In this document: piece after piece, positions 50,563 through 58,777 of the stretch | How the letters are laid out: every line of letters starts with the position of its first letter | Numbering within the stretch: the stretch's first letter is position 1 | Origin: Bellilinea sp040754815 | Lineage (GTDB): Bacteria > Chloroflexota > Anaerolineae > Anaerolineales > Anaerolineaceae | Assembly: GCA_040754815.1 (NCBI GenBank) | Contig: JBFMBX010000005.1 | Coordinates: 155,071-219,070, forward strand | Length of the DNA: 64,000 bases | Direction: 5' to 3' | Program-made: the position numbers and the translations under genes | Notes under the pieces: generated by a model | Database searches by the model: none | Told to the model about the DNA's origin: nothing | Seen by the model: the letters and a program-made list of their open reading frames with translations, nothing else

Positions 50563-50964
50563 TCATCCGGTTTTGACCGGGATGCGGCGCATGCGGGCCG
50601 GGCCGGCTTTGGGCAGGTGCAGGTGCAGCACGCCGTTCTTCATCACGGCTTCGATGTGATCGCGGTCAATGTCATCGGCCAGTGTAAAGGTGCGCTCGTA
50701 ATCACCGCCTTCATATTCGGCGTATTCCAGATCGTAATCCTGCATGGCGGGCAGCTGCACCGTGCCGCGGATGGTGAGCACGTTCTTTTCGAGGATGACT
50801 TCCAAATCCTCCTGCCGGACACCGGGCATATCCGCCAGCACCATTAGTTCATCACTGGTTTCGACAATATCCACCGCCGGGGCGAAGATGCGCCGTCTGC
50901 GGGTTTCGCGGACGGTAGGACGCTGTTCCTGCTGCACTTGAATGGCGCGGGTTTCTTCGGTCAT
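50563..50964 (-). CDS. Hsp20/alpha-crystallin small heat shock protein (second of three)
   Basis: A 133-residue Hsp20. The arm is short. The alpha-crystallin domain begins with FAPAVDIVETSDELMVLADM and contains MPGVRQEDLEVILEKNVLTI and GVLHLHLPKAGPA. The C-terminal IxI motif is MRRIPV. The sequence differs clearly from its two neighbours, so it is not a recent duplicate. GGAGG 8 bases upstream of the ATG supports the start. It lies between the other two Hsp20 genes with a 34-base gap to the third and a 3-base gap to the first, indicating a single transcript. Confidence 0.93.
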   Translation of the reverse strand: MTEETRAIQVQQEQRPTVRETRRRRIFAPAVDIVETSDELMVLADMPGVRQEDLEVILEKNVLTIRGTVQLPAMQDYDLEYAEYEGGDYERTFTLADDIDRDHIEAVMKNGVLHLHLPKAGPARMRRIPVKTG

Positions 50965-50967
50965 GGC

Positions 50968-51441
50968 TCATCCCTCCTTTCCGTTGGATTCGGCAGTGCG
51001 GACGGCAATGCGTTTGGGTTTATCGGCTTCGGCGCGCGGCAGGGTGATGGTCAGCACGCCGTTTTCATAATGCGCTTCCACTTTATCGGCATCAACGGCA
51101 AAGGGCAGCTGCAGAGAGCGGGCAAACTCACCCTGGAAGCGTTCGCGGCGTTGATAGCGGGCGCCTTCCGGCAGTTCGTTGGTCACTCGCTTGCCGCGCA
51201 GGATGAGGGTATCGTTGTTGACGGAAAGTTCCAATTCTTCCGGTTTGATGCCGGGCAGTTCTGCGGTGACGACCGCCTGCTCGTTATTCGTCCAGATGTT
51301 CAAAGGCGGGAATTCCACCTCCATCCAGCGCCGACGGCGAGGGAAGAAGGTATCGAAGATGCGCTCCATATCGCGCTCCATGCGCTCCATTTCGCGTTCC
51401 ATGCGGCGGATCTCACGCCAGGGGAACAGAGGTTCCAGCAT
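50968..51441 (-). CDS. Hsp20/alpha-crystallin small heat shock protein (first of three)
   Basis: A 157-residue Hsp20. The N-terminus has an unusual charged heptad-like helix (REIRRMEREMERMERDMERI) that may mediate oligomerisation, then a RRRRW patch. The alpha-crystallin domain covers about 48-140 with VVTAELPGIKPEELELSVNN and GVLTITLPRAEA. An IxI-like KRIAV ends it. GGAGG precedes the ATG. It heads the three-gene operon and is divergent from the ring-nuclease/LuxR fusion gene, sharing a 225-base region. I do not see a CIRCE element, so heat control, if any, is by another mechanism. Confidence 0.93.
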   Translation of the reverse strand: MLEPLFPWREIRRMEREMERMERDMERIFDTFFPRRRRWMEVEFPPLNIWTNNEQAVVTAELPGIKPEELELSVNNDTLILRGKRVTNELPEGARYQRRERFQGEFARSLQLPFAVDADKVEAHYENGVLTITLPRAEADKPKRIAVRTAESNGKEG

Positions 51442-51666
51442 AACTCATCCCTCCTTTCTGTTTTGGATGATTTTTTTGGTGGTGCGATTTATTAAGTAGC
51501 GCAGAAGTCTATGAAAATTATTAGCAATGCGTTAAAAAAATATCAGCGCTGGGGGAGGACGGCTTTTCTGGTAATTTTCTGGTATTTTAAGTTGGCGCGG
51601 GAGAGGGTATCCGGTATAATTGAGGAAGTTTGGGGTGTCGTTTTCAAATTCAAAGCCATTCCCATC
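51442..51666. promoter_or_regulatory. divergent regulatory region between Hsp20 operon and ring-nuclease/LuxR gene
   Basis: A 225-base intergenic region serving two divergent units. On the plus strand a clear promoter sits at 51592-51620. On the minus strand only weak hexamers are visible ahead of the Hsp20 genes. No CIRCE-type inverted repeat is present. It is the natural place to look for a binding site of the neighbouring LuxR-HTH protein. Confidence 0.5.
51592..51620 (+). promoter_or_regulatory. consensus promoter of the ring-nuclease/LuxR gene
   Basis: TTGGCG (51592-51597), a 17-base spacer and a perfect TATAAT (51615-51620). Transcription would begin near 51627, about 40 bases before ATG 51667. 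This rules out the in-frame start codon at 51511. Confidence 0.75.
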
Positions 51667-52554
51667 ATGATTCTTCGACCAAGACCCATTCTGATTGCAA
51701 CGCTCGGCAGTGAACCGCAGGTGGTTACGGCGGGGCTGGATTTACTGCTGGCCGATGGGGTTGGCATTCGGCATGTGGAGGTGGTGCATACCACCGCGCC
51801 CGGCACGCCGATTGATGATGCGCTTTCGCGGCTGAAGGCCGCCGCGGCGGATTATACCAATCCGTCCATCTCGTTCAGTTTCTTTGCGCTGGAAGAGGAT
51901 GGCAGGCCGTTTGCCGATACCGAAAGCCGCGCCGCCGGTGAGGCGGTGCTGCGCCTGATTTACCGGCGCATTGCCCACGCCAAACACGAAGGTGAAACGG
52001 TGCATCTGCTCATCGCCGGCGGGCGCAAGACCATGTCCATTTACGGCATGGTGGCGGCGCAAATGCTGTTCGATGAAGAAGACCGCCTGTGGCATCTCTA
52101 CTCGGCGGGTGATTTTTTAACCAGCAAACGCCTGCACCCGCGGAGGGGCGATGCGGTGCAGCTGGCGCCCATTCCGGTGGTGCGCTGGGGCGAACTTTCC
52201 CCGGCGTGGCTCAACCTGCGCGGCATTGCCGACCCGTGGGCGGCGCTGGAGGCCATCCGCCGCTTGCAGCTGGAACGCCGCCGCGAGGATATTCACCGTT
52301 TTCTGATGGAGAAATTGACCCCTGCCGAGCGTCAGGTAGTGGAAATGCTGGTGACCACCGGCTGGAGCGACCGCGAGATTGCCGCTCAGCTGTACCTTTC
52401 ACCGCGCACGGTGGAGCAGCACCTGCGCGCGGCTTACGGCAAGGCCGCCGGGCACTGGGGGATGGAAAGCGTCAACCGCACCCAGCTGGTGGCGCTGCTG
52501 CAACTCTATTTTGCGGACAAATTAGGGGAAAACCCGCATGACAATTCCGCTTGA
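51667..52554 (+). CDS. CRISPR ring nuclease (SSO2081/NE0113-like) fused to LuxR-type HTH
   Basis: A 295-residue two-domain protein. Residues 1-175 match the Cas_NE0113/SSO2081-like family: LIATLGSEPQVVTAGLD at the N-terminus and IAGGRKTMSIYGM (G118-M123) in the middle, the sites that hold Ser and Lys in the cA4-cleaving ring nuclease Crn1. A helical linker (about 185-215) leads to a LuxR/GerE HTH (L217 to about 280) with LTPAERQVVEMLVTTGWSDR and IAAQLYLSPRTVEQHLRAAY. That fusion predicts a cyclic-oligoadenylate-responsive DNA-binding protein. It sits directly upstream of cas10 but has its own promoter and terminator. Regulatory function is inferred. Domain identity is read from motifs. Confidence 0.78.
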   Translation: MILRPRPILIATLGSEPQVVTAGLDLLLADGVGIRHVEVVHTTAPGTPIDDALSRLKAAAADYTNPSISFSFFALEEDGRPFADTESRAAGEAVLRLIYRRIAHAKHEGETVHLLIAGGRKTMSIYGMVAAQMLFDEEDRLWHLYSAGDFLTSKRLHPRRGDAVQLAPIPVVRWGELSPAWLNLRGIADPWAALEAIRRLQLERRREDIHRFLMEKLTPAERQVVEMLVTTGWSDREIAAQLYLSPRTVEQHLRAAYGKAAGHWGMESVNRTQLVALLQLYFADKLGENPHDNSA

Positions 52555-52566
52555 ACGACCTAGAAT
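52538..52566 (+). promoter_or_regulatory. candidate promoter of the cas10-csm operon
   Basis: ATGACA (52538-52543), a 17-base spacer and TAGAAT (52561-52566), each 5/6 to consensus. It lies in the last codons of the LuxR-fusion gene. The predicted start, about 52573, coincides with the first base of the following hairpin. Confidence 0.5.
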
Positions 52567-52572
52567 CAAAAT

Positions 52573-52644
52573 GCACTGCTGACGGACGGTGGCGGTTGCA
52601 GGGGGCAGCCGAGGGGAACCCGGCTGCCAGCAGTGCTTTTTTTT
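52573..52644 (+). terminator. long hairpin terminator/attenuator before cas10
   Basis: GCACTGCTG (52573-52581) pairs perfectly with CAGCAGTGC (52628-52636) and is followed by eight T residues. A second stem GGCAGCCG/CGGCTGCC is nested inside. Only 17 bases remain before the cas10 ATG, enough for its GGAGG but not for a promoter. So the structure either lies in the cas10 leader or must be read through. Confidence 0.8.
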
Positions 52645-52661
52645 AGAAAAGGAGGGCATGA

Positions 52662-55232
52662 ATGGAGCAAAAAGAACAGGTTTTTCTGGCAGCACTGGCC
52701 GGTCTGCTGCACGATATCGGCAAGTTTGCCCTGCGGGGAGGAGCCGAAGGTGCCAGCCGCAGTTGGGACGGGCAGGCCGAGCAGGACTACAAGTACAAGC
52801 ACGCCCTGCTGAGTGAGGATTTTGCCGAGCGTTACCTGCCGCCGCAGTGGCAGGGGCAGGTCAAGTTTGCCATCGGCAAGCATCACCGCCCGCACGACCG
52901 GCTGGCCAGCGCCGTGGCACTGGCCGACCGCCTTTCGGCCGGTGAGCGTGCCCGCTCGCTGAGTGGCGAGGAGAAACGTGAACAGCACCCTGCCCGTCTG
53001 CTCTCGATTTTCTCGGATGTCAGTCTTGATACGCCGCTTGCCCAGATTCCGCAGGTTTACTGGCCGCTCAGGCCGCTGGAACTGAGTGAAAAAAATGTAT
53101 TTCCCGATGAGGATAAAGGCAGTGAGGTGTGGAAGGAGTACGAAAAACTTTACAGCGGCTTTGTGGAGCAGGTAGAAAAATTGAAAGCAGCCTACCACAA
53201 CGGCGGCGAGATTGCCTTCTACCTCGAAAGCCTGCTGGCCGAGATGCAGCAGGTGCTGTGGTGCGTGCCTTCGGCCTATTACAACAACCGGCCGGATATC
53301 AGCCTCTACGACCATAGCCGCATGACGGCTGCGCTGGCGACCGCCCTCTACGATTCGCCCTCGTTGAGCGATGAGCAGATGGCCGCTTTTGCCACAGAGC
53401 CGGAAAAGGTGCAGGACGAACTGGTAACGCTGGTGGGCGGCGACCTGACCGGCGTGCAGAGTTTCCTTTACACCATTACGGCGCGCGGGGCGGCCAGCGG
53501 CCTGCGCGGGCGTTCGTTTTACCTGCAATTGCTGGGGCTGGTGATTGCCCGCTATGTGCTGGATCAACTTCACCTGCCGGTGACCAGCCTGATTTACGCC
53601 GGCGGCGGCAATTTTTACCTGATTGCCCGCCGCGAGGATGCCAAAAAACTGCCCGAAATACAGGCACAGGTCAGCCGCGCCCTGTTCAACGAACATCAGG
53701 GCGAACTGGGGCTGATTTTGCAGGCACGCCTGCTGCGCGGCAGACACTTCTTCAATGGCGAGATTCGCAACGAATGGGATGGGCTGATTGGGCAGATCAA
53801 CGCCGCCAAATTAAAGCGGCTGGAAGGGCTGGAGGCCGACCTTGCCCGCGTGTTCGAACCGCACGGTGTGGGCGGCAGCACGCCGCAGCAGTGCGCGGTG
53901 TGCGGGCGCGAGCATTCCGGCGTCAAGCCGAAACCGGTGGATGAGGGTGTTGAGGAAAAGGTTAACAAATGCCCGGTTTGCGAATCTTACGAGGATTTGG
54001 GCAAACTGCTGCGCAAAGCCCGCTACCTTGTTTTGCAGCCGGTTGAAGGCGAACCGCCGGCGCAGATTCAGGCGCAGGCCGGCCGCGGCTGGGGGGCAAT
54101 CACCCGCCAGTTTGGTTACGCCGTGCAGGTACTGGAAAAACTGGAAAACGAACCGACCGGAATCCTCTTTGCGCTGAACGATGAAGCCTTCGCACGGCGC
54201 CAGCCCGGCCCACAGCGTGCCACAGCGCGCTACCTGCTGGTCAATGTGACGCCCATCCTCAGCGAGGAAGAACATGACGCTCTGCGCGGTAAGGTGGATC
54301 AACTGCCGGTTGCGGGTTCGGTCAAACCGCTCAATGTGCTGGAAGCACAGGCCGAAGGCATTAAACGGCTGGGTGTGCTGCGCATGGATGTGGACAACCT
54401 CGGCAAAATCTTTGCCAATGGATTGAATACCCGCGCCACGCTCTCGCGCATCGCCTCGCTCAGTTTTGCGGTCAGCCTCTTCTTCGAGGGTTGGGTGGGT
54501 GAAATTGCCCGCCAAATGAACAATGAAATCAACAAAGAAGACAATGAAAAGAATGAAAAGAATGAACGGCTGTACTCGATTTACTCCGGCGGTGATGACC
54601 TGTTCTTCGTCGGCAGTTGGGATGTGGTGGTGGAGTTTGCCCTGCGCCTGCGCCGCGATTTGAACCGCTTTACCGGCGGCCACCCCGATATTCACCCCAG
54701 CGGCGGGATTGTGCTGGTGGGCGGCAAGTACCCGCTCTATCAGGCGGCCGAGGAAGCCGGAAATGCTGAGGAGCAGGCCAAGGGCTATCGCCGGATGAAA
54801 AACGGCAAAATGCAGCAGAAGGACGCGCTCAGTTTTCTGGGGCAGCCGCTGGCGTGGGAACGCTTTGGTTACCACGAATGCGGCGATGACCAACAGGATA
54901 CCGCCCACGCGCTGATGCACACGTTGAAGAACATTGTAGAAAGCGACCAAAACCGCGCCCTGATCCGCAAGTTGATTCGCCTGCACGAGTTGTATCAGGA
55001 AAAGGTGGAAGAACGCCATAAAGGCGGAGACGACCGCAACCGCGCCGGTCAGGTGCAGGTGTTGTGGGGGCCGTGGAACTGGCTGGCCGAGTATCACCTC
55101 AGCCGGTTGAAGGGGTTGGAGAAGGATGATGTGGAAAAAATCCGCACGCGGCTGAAGCAGGAGAATTTCCGCAGTATCGAATGGATTGGACTGGCTGCCC
55201 GCTGGGCAGAGTTGATTACCCGCAAATCATGA
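52662..55232 (+). CDS. csm1: Cas10/Csm1, subtype III-A large subunit with HD nuclease and cyclase
   Basis: An 856-residue Cas10. The N-terminal HD domain keeps LLHDIGKF (H17, D18), the ssDNA-nuclease metal site. A zinc ribbon uses C411/C414 and C437/C440. The second palm domain opens with LGVLRMDVDNLGKIF and carries the GGDD cyclase motif at residues 643-646 (YSGGDDLFFVGSW), needed to make cyclic oligoadenylates when target RNA is bound. Just before it is a low-complexity N/E/K-rich insert (EINKEDNEKNEKNER). The C-terminal helical domain follows. GGAGG precedes the ATG. It leads the csm operon and anchors the complex with Csm4. Confidence 0.96.
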   Translation: MEQKEQVFLAALAGLLHDIGKFALRGGAEGASRSWDGQAEQDYKYKHALLSEDFAERYLPPQWQGQVKFAIGKHHRPHDRLASAVALADRLSAGERARSLSGEEKREQHPARLLSIFSDVSLDTPLAQIPQVYWPLRPLELSEKNVFPDEDKGSEVWKEYEKLYSGFVEQVEKLKAAYHNGGEIAFYLESLLAEMQQVLWCVPSAYYNNRPDISLYDHSRMTAALATALYDSPSLSDEQMAAFATEPEKVQDELVTLVGGDLTGVQSFLYTITARGAASGLRGRSFYLQLLGLVIARYVLDQLHLPVTSLIYAGGGNFYLIARREDAKKLPEIQAQVSRALFNEHQGELGLILQARLLRGRHFFNGEIRNEWDGLIGQINAAKLKRLEGLEADLARVFEPHGVGGSTPQQCAVCGREHSGVKPKPVDEGVEEKVNKCPVCESYEDLGKLLRKARYLVLQPVEGEPPAQIQAQAGRGWGAITRQFGYAVQVLEKLENEPTGILFALNDEAFARRQPGPQRATARYLLVNVTPILSEEEHDALRGKVDQLPVAGSVKPLNVLEAQAEGIKRLGVLRMDVDNLGKIFANGLNTRATLSRIASLSFAVSLFFEGWVGEIARQMNNEINKEDNEKNEKNERLYSIYSGGDDLFFVGSWDVVVEFALRLRRDLNRFTGGHPDIHPSGGIVLVGGKYPLYQAAEEAGNAEEQAKGYRRMKNGKMQQKDALSFLGQPLAWERFGYHECGDDQQDTAHALMHTLKNIVESDQNRALIRKLIRLHELYQEKVEERHKGGDDRNRAGQVQVLWGPWNWLAEYHLSRLKGLEKDDVEKIRTRLKQENFRSIEWIGLAARWAELITRKS

Positions 55233-55245
55233 AAGGAGATATATC

Positions 55246-55677
55246 ATGAGCCCAATATCTAAAAGCGAAGTGGAAAAAATCATCACTGATGATGCCAGCG
55301 GCGAATTGCTGGTACACTGGACAAGACAATTCGGCCAAGAGTTGAAAGACTTGGGTCTTTCCACCAGCCAGATCCGCAGTCTGTTTGGCGAGGTACGCCA
55401 GATTCAGGGCGAGTGGGCGGTTGCCCGCCAGAAGGGCGAAGGGGCGGCCGCCGAGCGCCAGAAGGTGCTGCGCCGCCTGATTCTGCTCAAGCCGAAGATG
55501 GAATACCGCGCCCGCCGCGAGCGCGGGCAGGCCGTGCGCGCACTGGTGGATGTACTCAAACCGGCGCTGGATGCGGTCACGCAGGCGCCGGCCGAAAAGC
55601 AGGACGAGTACTTCAAGCGTTTTGTCGAATTCTTCGAGGCCATTCTGGCCTACCACAAAGCCTACGGCGGCAGTTAG
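55246..55677 (+). CDS. csm2: Csm2 small subunit of type III-A complex
   Basis: A 143-residue all-helical protein typical of Csm2 (Cas11-like), which lines the inner filament of the Csm complex beside Csm3. The signature QIRSLFGEVRQIQ in the first third and LLKPKMEYRARRERGQAV in the middle match the family, ending in a helical FFEAILAYHKAYGG. The gene lies 13 bases after cas10 with a GGAG ribosome-binding site and 30 bases before csm3. The length is normal. Confidence 0.92.
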   Translation: MSPISKSEVEKIITDDASGELLVHWTRQFGQELKDLGLSTSQIRSLFGEVRQIQGEWAVARQKGEGAAAERQKVLRRLILLKPKMEYRARRERGQAVRALVDVLKPALDAVTQAPAEKQDEYFKRFVEFFEAILAYHKAYGGS

Positions 55678-55710
55678 CACCCCGCAACACTTGAACTTCA
55701 GGAGGTTATG

Positions 55711-56520
55711 ATGAACTACAACAGCATTCAACTCAAAGGGCGCGTTTTGATCCATTTTGATGTGGTTGCCAAAACCGGTTTGCACATCGGCGGTACCGAA
55801 TCGGGCATCGAAATCGGCGGGGTGGATAAGACCGTCATCCGCGACCCGCTCACCAACCGGCCCTACATCCCCGGCTCCAGCCTGCGCGGCAAGATGCGCA
55901 GTCTGCTGGAAAAGTACAAGGGCCTGCCGCAGAACCAGCGCATCGGACAGGGTTTTATTCATTCCTGCGGAGCGGAAAACAATAAACACTCTGATACTTA
56001 CCTGAACTGCGATGTCTGCACCACCTTTGGCGTGCCGGGCGAGCGCGAATTTGCCACCCCCACCCGCCTGATCGTGCGGGATGTCTTTATGGACGAAGAG
56101 AGCGCAAAAGCGCTGGAAAACGCCGGCACCGACCTGCCCTACACCGAGGTCAAGACCGAAGTTTCGATTGACCGCGTGACCTCGGCCGCCAACCCGCGCC
56201 AGATGGAGCGCGTGCCGGCCGGCACCCGCTTCAACAACGCCGAACTGGTTTATTCGATCTACGAGGGTAGCAACTGCGATGCCAAAAAAGACGTCCAGCG
56301 CCTTAAGGTGATTGTGGAAGGCCTGCAATTACTGCTGGATGACTACCTCGGCGGGCTGGGCAGCCGCGGTTCCGGCAAGGTGGAAATTGAAAACATCCGC
56401 CTCGCCTGGCGCGGCAAAGAATACAGCGCAGAACCGAAGAAACTGGGTGAGTTTGAAACGGTTGCCGAACTGGCCGCCGGGCTGAGCAAGGTTCAGCAGC
56501 AGATTCTGGCCGAACTGTAG
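55711..56520 (+). CDS. csm3: Csm3 backbone (Cas7-like) RNA endonuclease subunit
   Basis: A 269-residue RAMP protein that forms the repeated backbone of the Csm effector and cuts target RNA at six-base intervals. The catalytic aspartate lies in IEIGGVDKTVIRDP (D39 from this start). PYIPGSSLRGKMRSLLEKY is the family helix signature, and the Gly-rich LDDYLGGLGSRGSGKVE ends the RAMP fold. GGAGG 5 bases before ATG 55711 favours that codon over the adjacent ATG 55708. A Cys-rich insertion (SCGAEN, NCDVCTTFG) near 88-110 is probably a zinc site, as seen in other Csm3 proteins. Confidence 0.96.
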   Translation: MNYNSIQLKGRVLIHFDVVAKTGLHIGGTESGIEIGGVDKTVIRDPLTNRPYIPGSSLRGKMRSLLEKYKGLPQNQRIGQGFIHSCGAENNKHSDTYLNCDVCTTFGVPGEREFATPTRLIVRDVFMDEESAKALENAGTDLPYTEVKTEVSIDRVTSAANPRQMERVPAGTRFNNAELVYSIYEGSNCDAKKDVQRLKVIVEGLQLLLDDYLGGLGSRGSGKVEIENIRLAWRGKEYSAEPKKLGEFETVAELAAGLSKVQQQILAEL

Positions 56521-56529
56521 GAGGGCATT

Positions 56530-57633
56530 ATGCCACCTTTTGAAATTTATGCCCTGAAGATGAAGGGCGCGGTGCGGGTTGGCCGGCGCGGGCTGGAACT
56601 GGAAGATACCCTGCCTGCCGTCCCTTCGGATACGCTGTTCAGCGCGCTGACCGCCGCGCTGGCGGCTTGCGGGGAGGATACGGCCGCCTTCCTGCAGCCG
56701 TTTCTGACCGATCCGCCCCGGCCGCCATTTTTGCTGACTTCCACCTTCCCCTATGTCGGCGAGGTGCGCTTTTACCCCGCCCCGCTGGATTGGAGCGGTG
56801 CGCTGAGCGCCGATGCCCTGCGCGACTACGGCAAGCGCATCAAAAAGGTGCAGTACCTTTCCGAACGGCTCTTTTTGCGCTTGCTGAGCGGGGAACGGCT
56901 GGATGATTATCTGTTTCCAAAAGAAGAAGAGCAACAACCCAAAAACGGCGTGTCCCTGCAGGGTTCTCAATTCTGGCTGACGATGGAAGAAGCCGAACCG
57001 CTGCCGGCTATTTTTAACCTGAATAAGGAAAAAGTCTTTGCCCTGCCGCGGCAGGATGTCTATAAACGCGCCCGCCAGCCGCATGTGACCGTGGACCGCA
57101 TCCGCTACGCGCCGGATATTTACCACACCGTCCAGATTCACTTTCAACCGGGCTGCGGGCTGTGGTTTGGCGTGCAATGGCTGGTGGATGAAACTCACCC
57201 CAGTCGCGCCCTGTTGCGCCGCGCGCTGGATGCCCTGCAATTCAGCGGGCTGGGCGGCAAGCGTGCCGTCGGCTTTGGCGGTTTTGAATTGTGCGAGGGC
57301 TCCCCTCAATGTGTAGAACTGCCCGCCGCTTTGCCCGGCCAGCCGGCCTATCTGCTCAGCCGCTATCACCCCCGCCCAGCAGAACTGCCCGCCGTCCTGC
57401 AGGACGGGCGCTACCAGCTGGTCAGTGTGGGCGGCTGGTGCGACCCCTTCGGGCGCGAGAACCTGCTGCGCCGGCGCGTGCTGATGATCGGCGAGGGCAG
57501 CCGGCTGGCGTTGCCAAACCTGCCGGCCGGGGATGTGTGCGAGGTTTCGCCGCGCCAGGCCGGTGACCTGCCCCACCCCATCTACCGCTACGGGCTGGCC
57601 TGCGCGGCCGGTTTGAGCCAACACGGAGGTTGA
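56530..57633 (+). CDS. csm4: Csm4 (Cas5-like) 5'-handle-binding subunit
   Basis: A 367-residue RAMP-family protein that caps the complex and contacts Cas10 and the crRNA 5' handle. VPSDTLFSALTAALAACG is the diagnostic Csm4 N-terminal motif. The Gly-rich ALQFSGLGGKRAVGFGGFEL is the RAMP C-terminal loop. Between them lies a Pro/Arg-rich region with VYKRARQPHVTVDRIR. AGGAGGG precedes the ATG. It begins 9 bases after csm3 and ends one base before the csm5 start. Confidence 0.93.
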   Translation: MPPFEIYALKMKGAVRVGRRGLELEDTLPAVPSDTLFSALTAALAACGEDTAAFLQPFLTDPPRPPFLLTSTFPYVGEVRFYPAPLDWSGALSADALRDYGKRIKKVQYLSERLFLRLLSGERLDDYLFPKEEEQQPKNGVSLQGSQFWLTMEEAEPLPAIFNLNKEKVFALPRQDVYKRARQPHVTVDRIRYAPDIYHTVQIHFQPGCGLWFGVQWLVDETHPSRALLRRALDALQFSGLGGKRAVGFGGFELCEGSPQCVELPAALPGQPAYLLSRYHPRPAELPAVLQDGRYQLVSVGGWCDPFGRENLLRRRVLMIGEGSRLALPNLPAGDVCEVSPRQAGDLPHPIYRYGLACAAGLSQHGG

Positions 57634-57634
57634 C

Positions 57635-58777
57635 ATGCCCGATTACACCGTCTTTGAAGTACAGGTTTCTACCCTCACCCCATTGCATATCGGCAGTGGT
57701 GTGGAACTGCTCAATCAGTACGATTACGCCATCCGCGGGGGATACACATGGCGCATTCACCACGACCGCCTGCTGGAAGCCCAGCGCATCGAAGACCCGC
57801 GCCAGCTGGCCATCATCGCCGAACGGCCGCCGCAGGAACTATTGACTGATGGCGACTACCGCCCCGACAGTCCCTTCTTCCGCTATGTGCTGAAAGGCAC
57901 GCCGCGCGCTACCGGTGAGGGTGCCGTCCTGCGCGAGCAGATCAAGGATGTGTATGACCGTCCTTACCTGCCCGGCTCTTCGCTGAAAGGCGCGCTGCGC
58001 ACGGCGCTGGCCGCCGGCCTGTGGAAGCAGAACGGCCTGCGGCTGGAAGTGAACCGCCTTGGGCGCAATGCAAAGTTTGCCGCGCAGGAGCTGGAACGCT
58101 CCCTGCTGGGCAAAAATCCCAACCATGACCTTTTGCGCGCCCTGCAGGTGAGCGACAGCCAGCCGGTGGGCGCCGACAGCCTGATGGTGGTCAACGCGCG
58201 GGTGATCAACCGCGGCGGTGTGCTGGGTTCGCCCATCGAGATGGAAGCCATCCGCCCGGATGTAACCTTTCACCTGACCATCAAGGTGGATACCGCCCTG
58301 TTTTCGGGCTGGGCGAAGGCCAAGGGGTTGAATTTTGCCGCCGAAAGCGCGCTGCGCAGCCTGCCGCAAATCGTCAACAAGCGCGCACTGGAGCAGGTGC
58401 GGCGCGAGCAGGCCTGGTTTGCACGCATCCCCGGCGCCGGGCGGGTGACCTCGTTTTACGATTCCCTGCTCAAAGGCCAGCTGCAGCCCAACCAGATGCT
58501 GTTGTGCGTTGGCTGGGGCACCGGCTGGGAGAGCAAAACCTTCGGCACGCAGATGTTCGGCGACGCCAACACCCGCGAGGCACTTTTGCGTCAGTTCCGC
58601 ATGACGCGCGGCAAACGCAAAAACGGTGACCCGTTCCCACTTTCGCGGCGGGTGGCAGCCGCCTTTCAAAGGGGGACAAACGGCAAGGTGCAGGAAAGCC
58701 CGGCCCTGCCGCTCGGCTGGGTGCTGGTGCAATTCCAGCCGCTCAGCGGCAACCCCTCGCTATGGAGGACGACATGA
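57635..58777 (+). CDS. csm5: Csm5 (Cas7-like) 3'-end subunit
   Basis: A 380-residue RAMP protein at the head of the Csm backbone, involved in crRNA maturation. Family landmarks are VSTLTPLHIGSGVELL, the YLPGSSLKGALRTALAAGL helix motif and the C-terminal LLCVGWGTGWESKTFG segment, which resembles the Csm5 consensus Gly-rich end. GGAGG precedes the ATG. The next gene starts in its last codons (ATGA overlap). The length is as expected. Confidence 0.93.
   Translation: MPDYTVFEVQVSTLTPLHIGSGVELLNQYDYAIRGGYTWRIHHDRLLEAQRIEDPRQLAIIAERPPQELLTDGDYRPDSPFFRYVLKGTPRATGEGAVLREQIKDVYDRPYLPGSSLKGALRTALAAGLWKQNGLRLEVNRLGRNAKFAAQELERSLLGKNPNHDLLRALQVSDSQPVGADSLMVVNARVINRGGVLGSPIEMEAIRPDVTFHLTIKVDTALFSGWAKAKGLNFAAESALRSLPQIVNKRALEQVRREQAWFARIPGAGRVTSFYDSLLKGQLQPNQMLLCVGWGTGWESKTFGTQMFGDANTREALLRQFRMTRGKRKNGDPFPLSRRVAAAFQRGTNGKVQESPALPLGWVLVQFQPLSGNPSLWRTT

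Noticed and set aside
51442..51666. CIRCE/HrcA operator ahead of the Hsp20 operon
   Set aside because: No nine-base inverted repeat of the CIRCE type is visible in the region.
51511..51666. N-terminal extension of the ring-nuclease/LuxR protein
   Set aside because: A clear promoter (51592-51620) lies inside it, and the family N-terminus begins just after the ATG at 51667.
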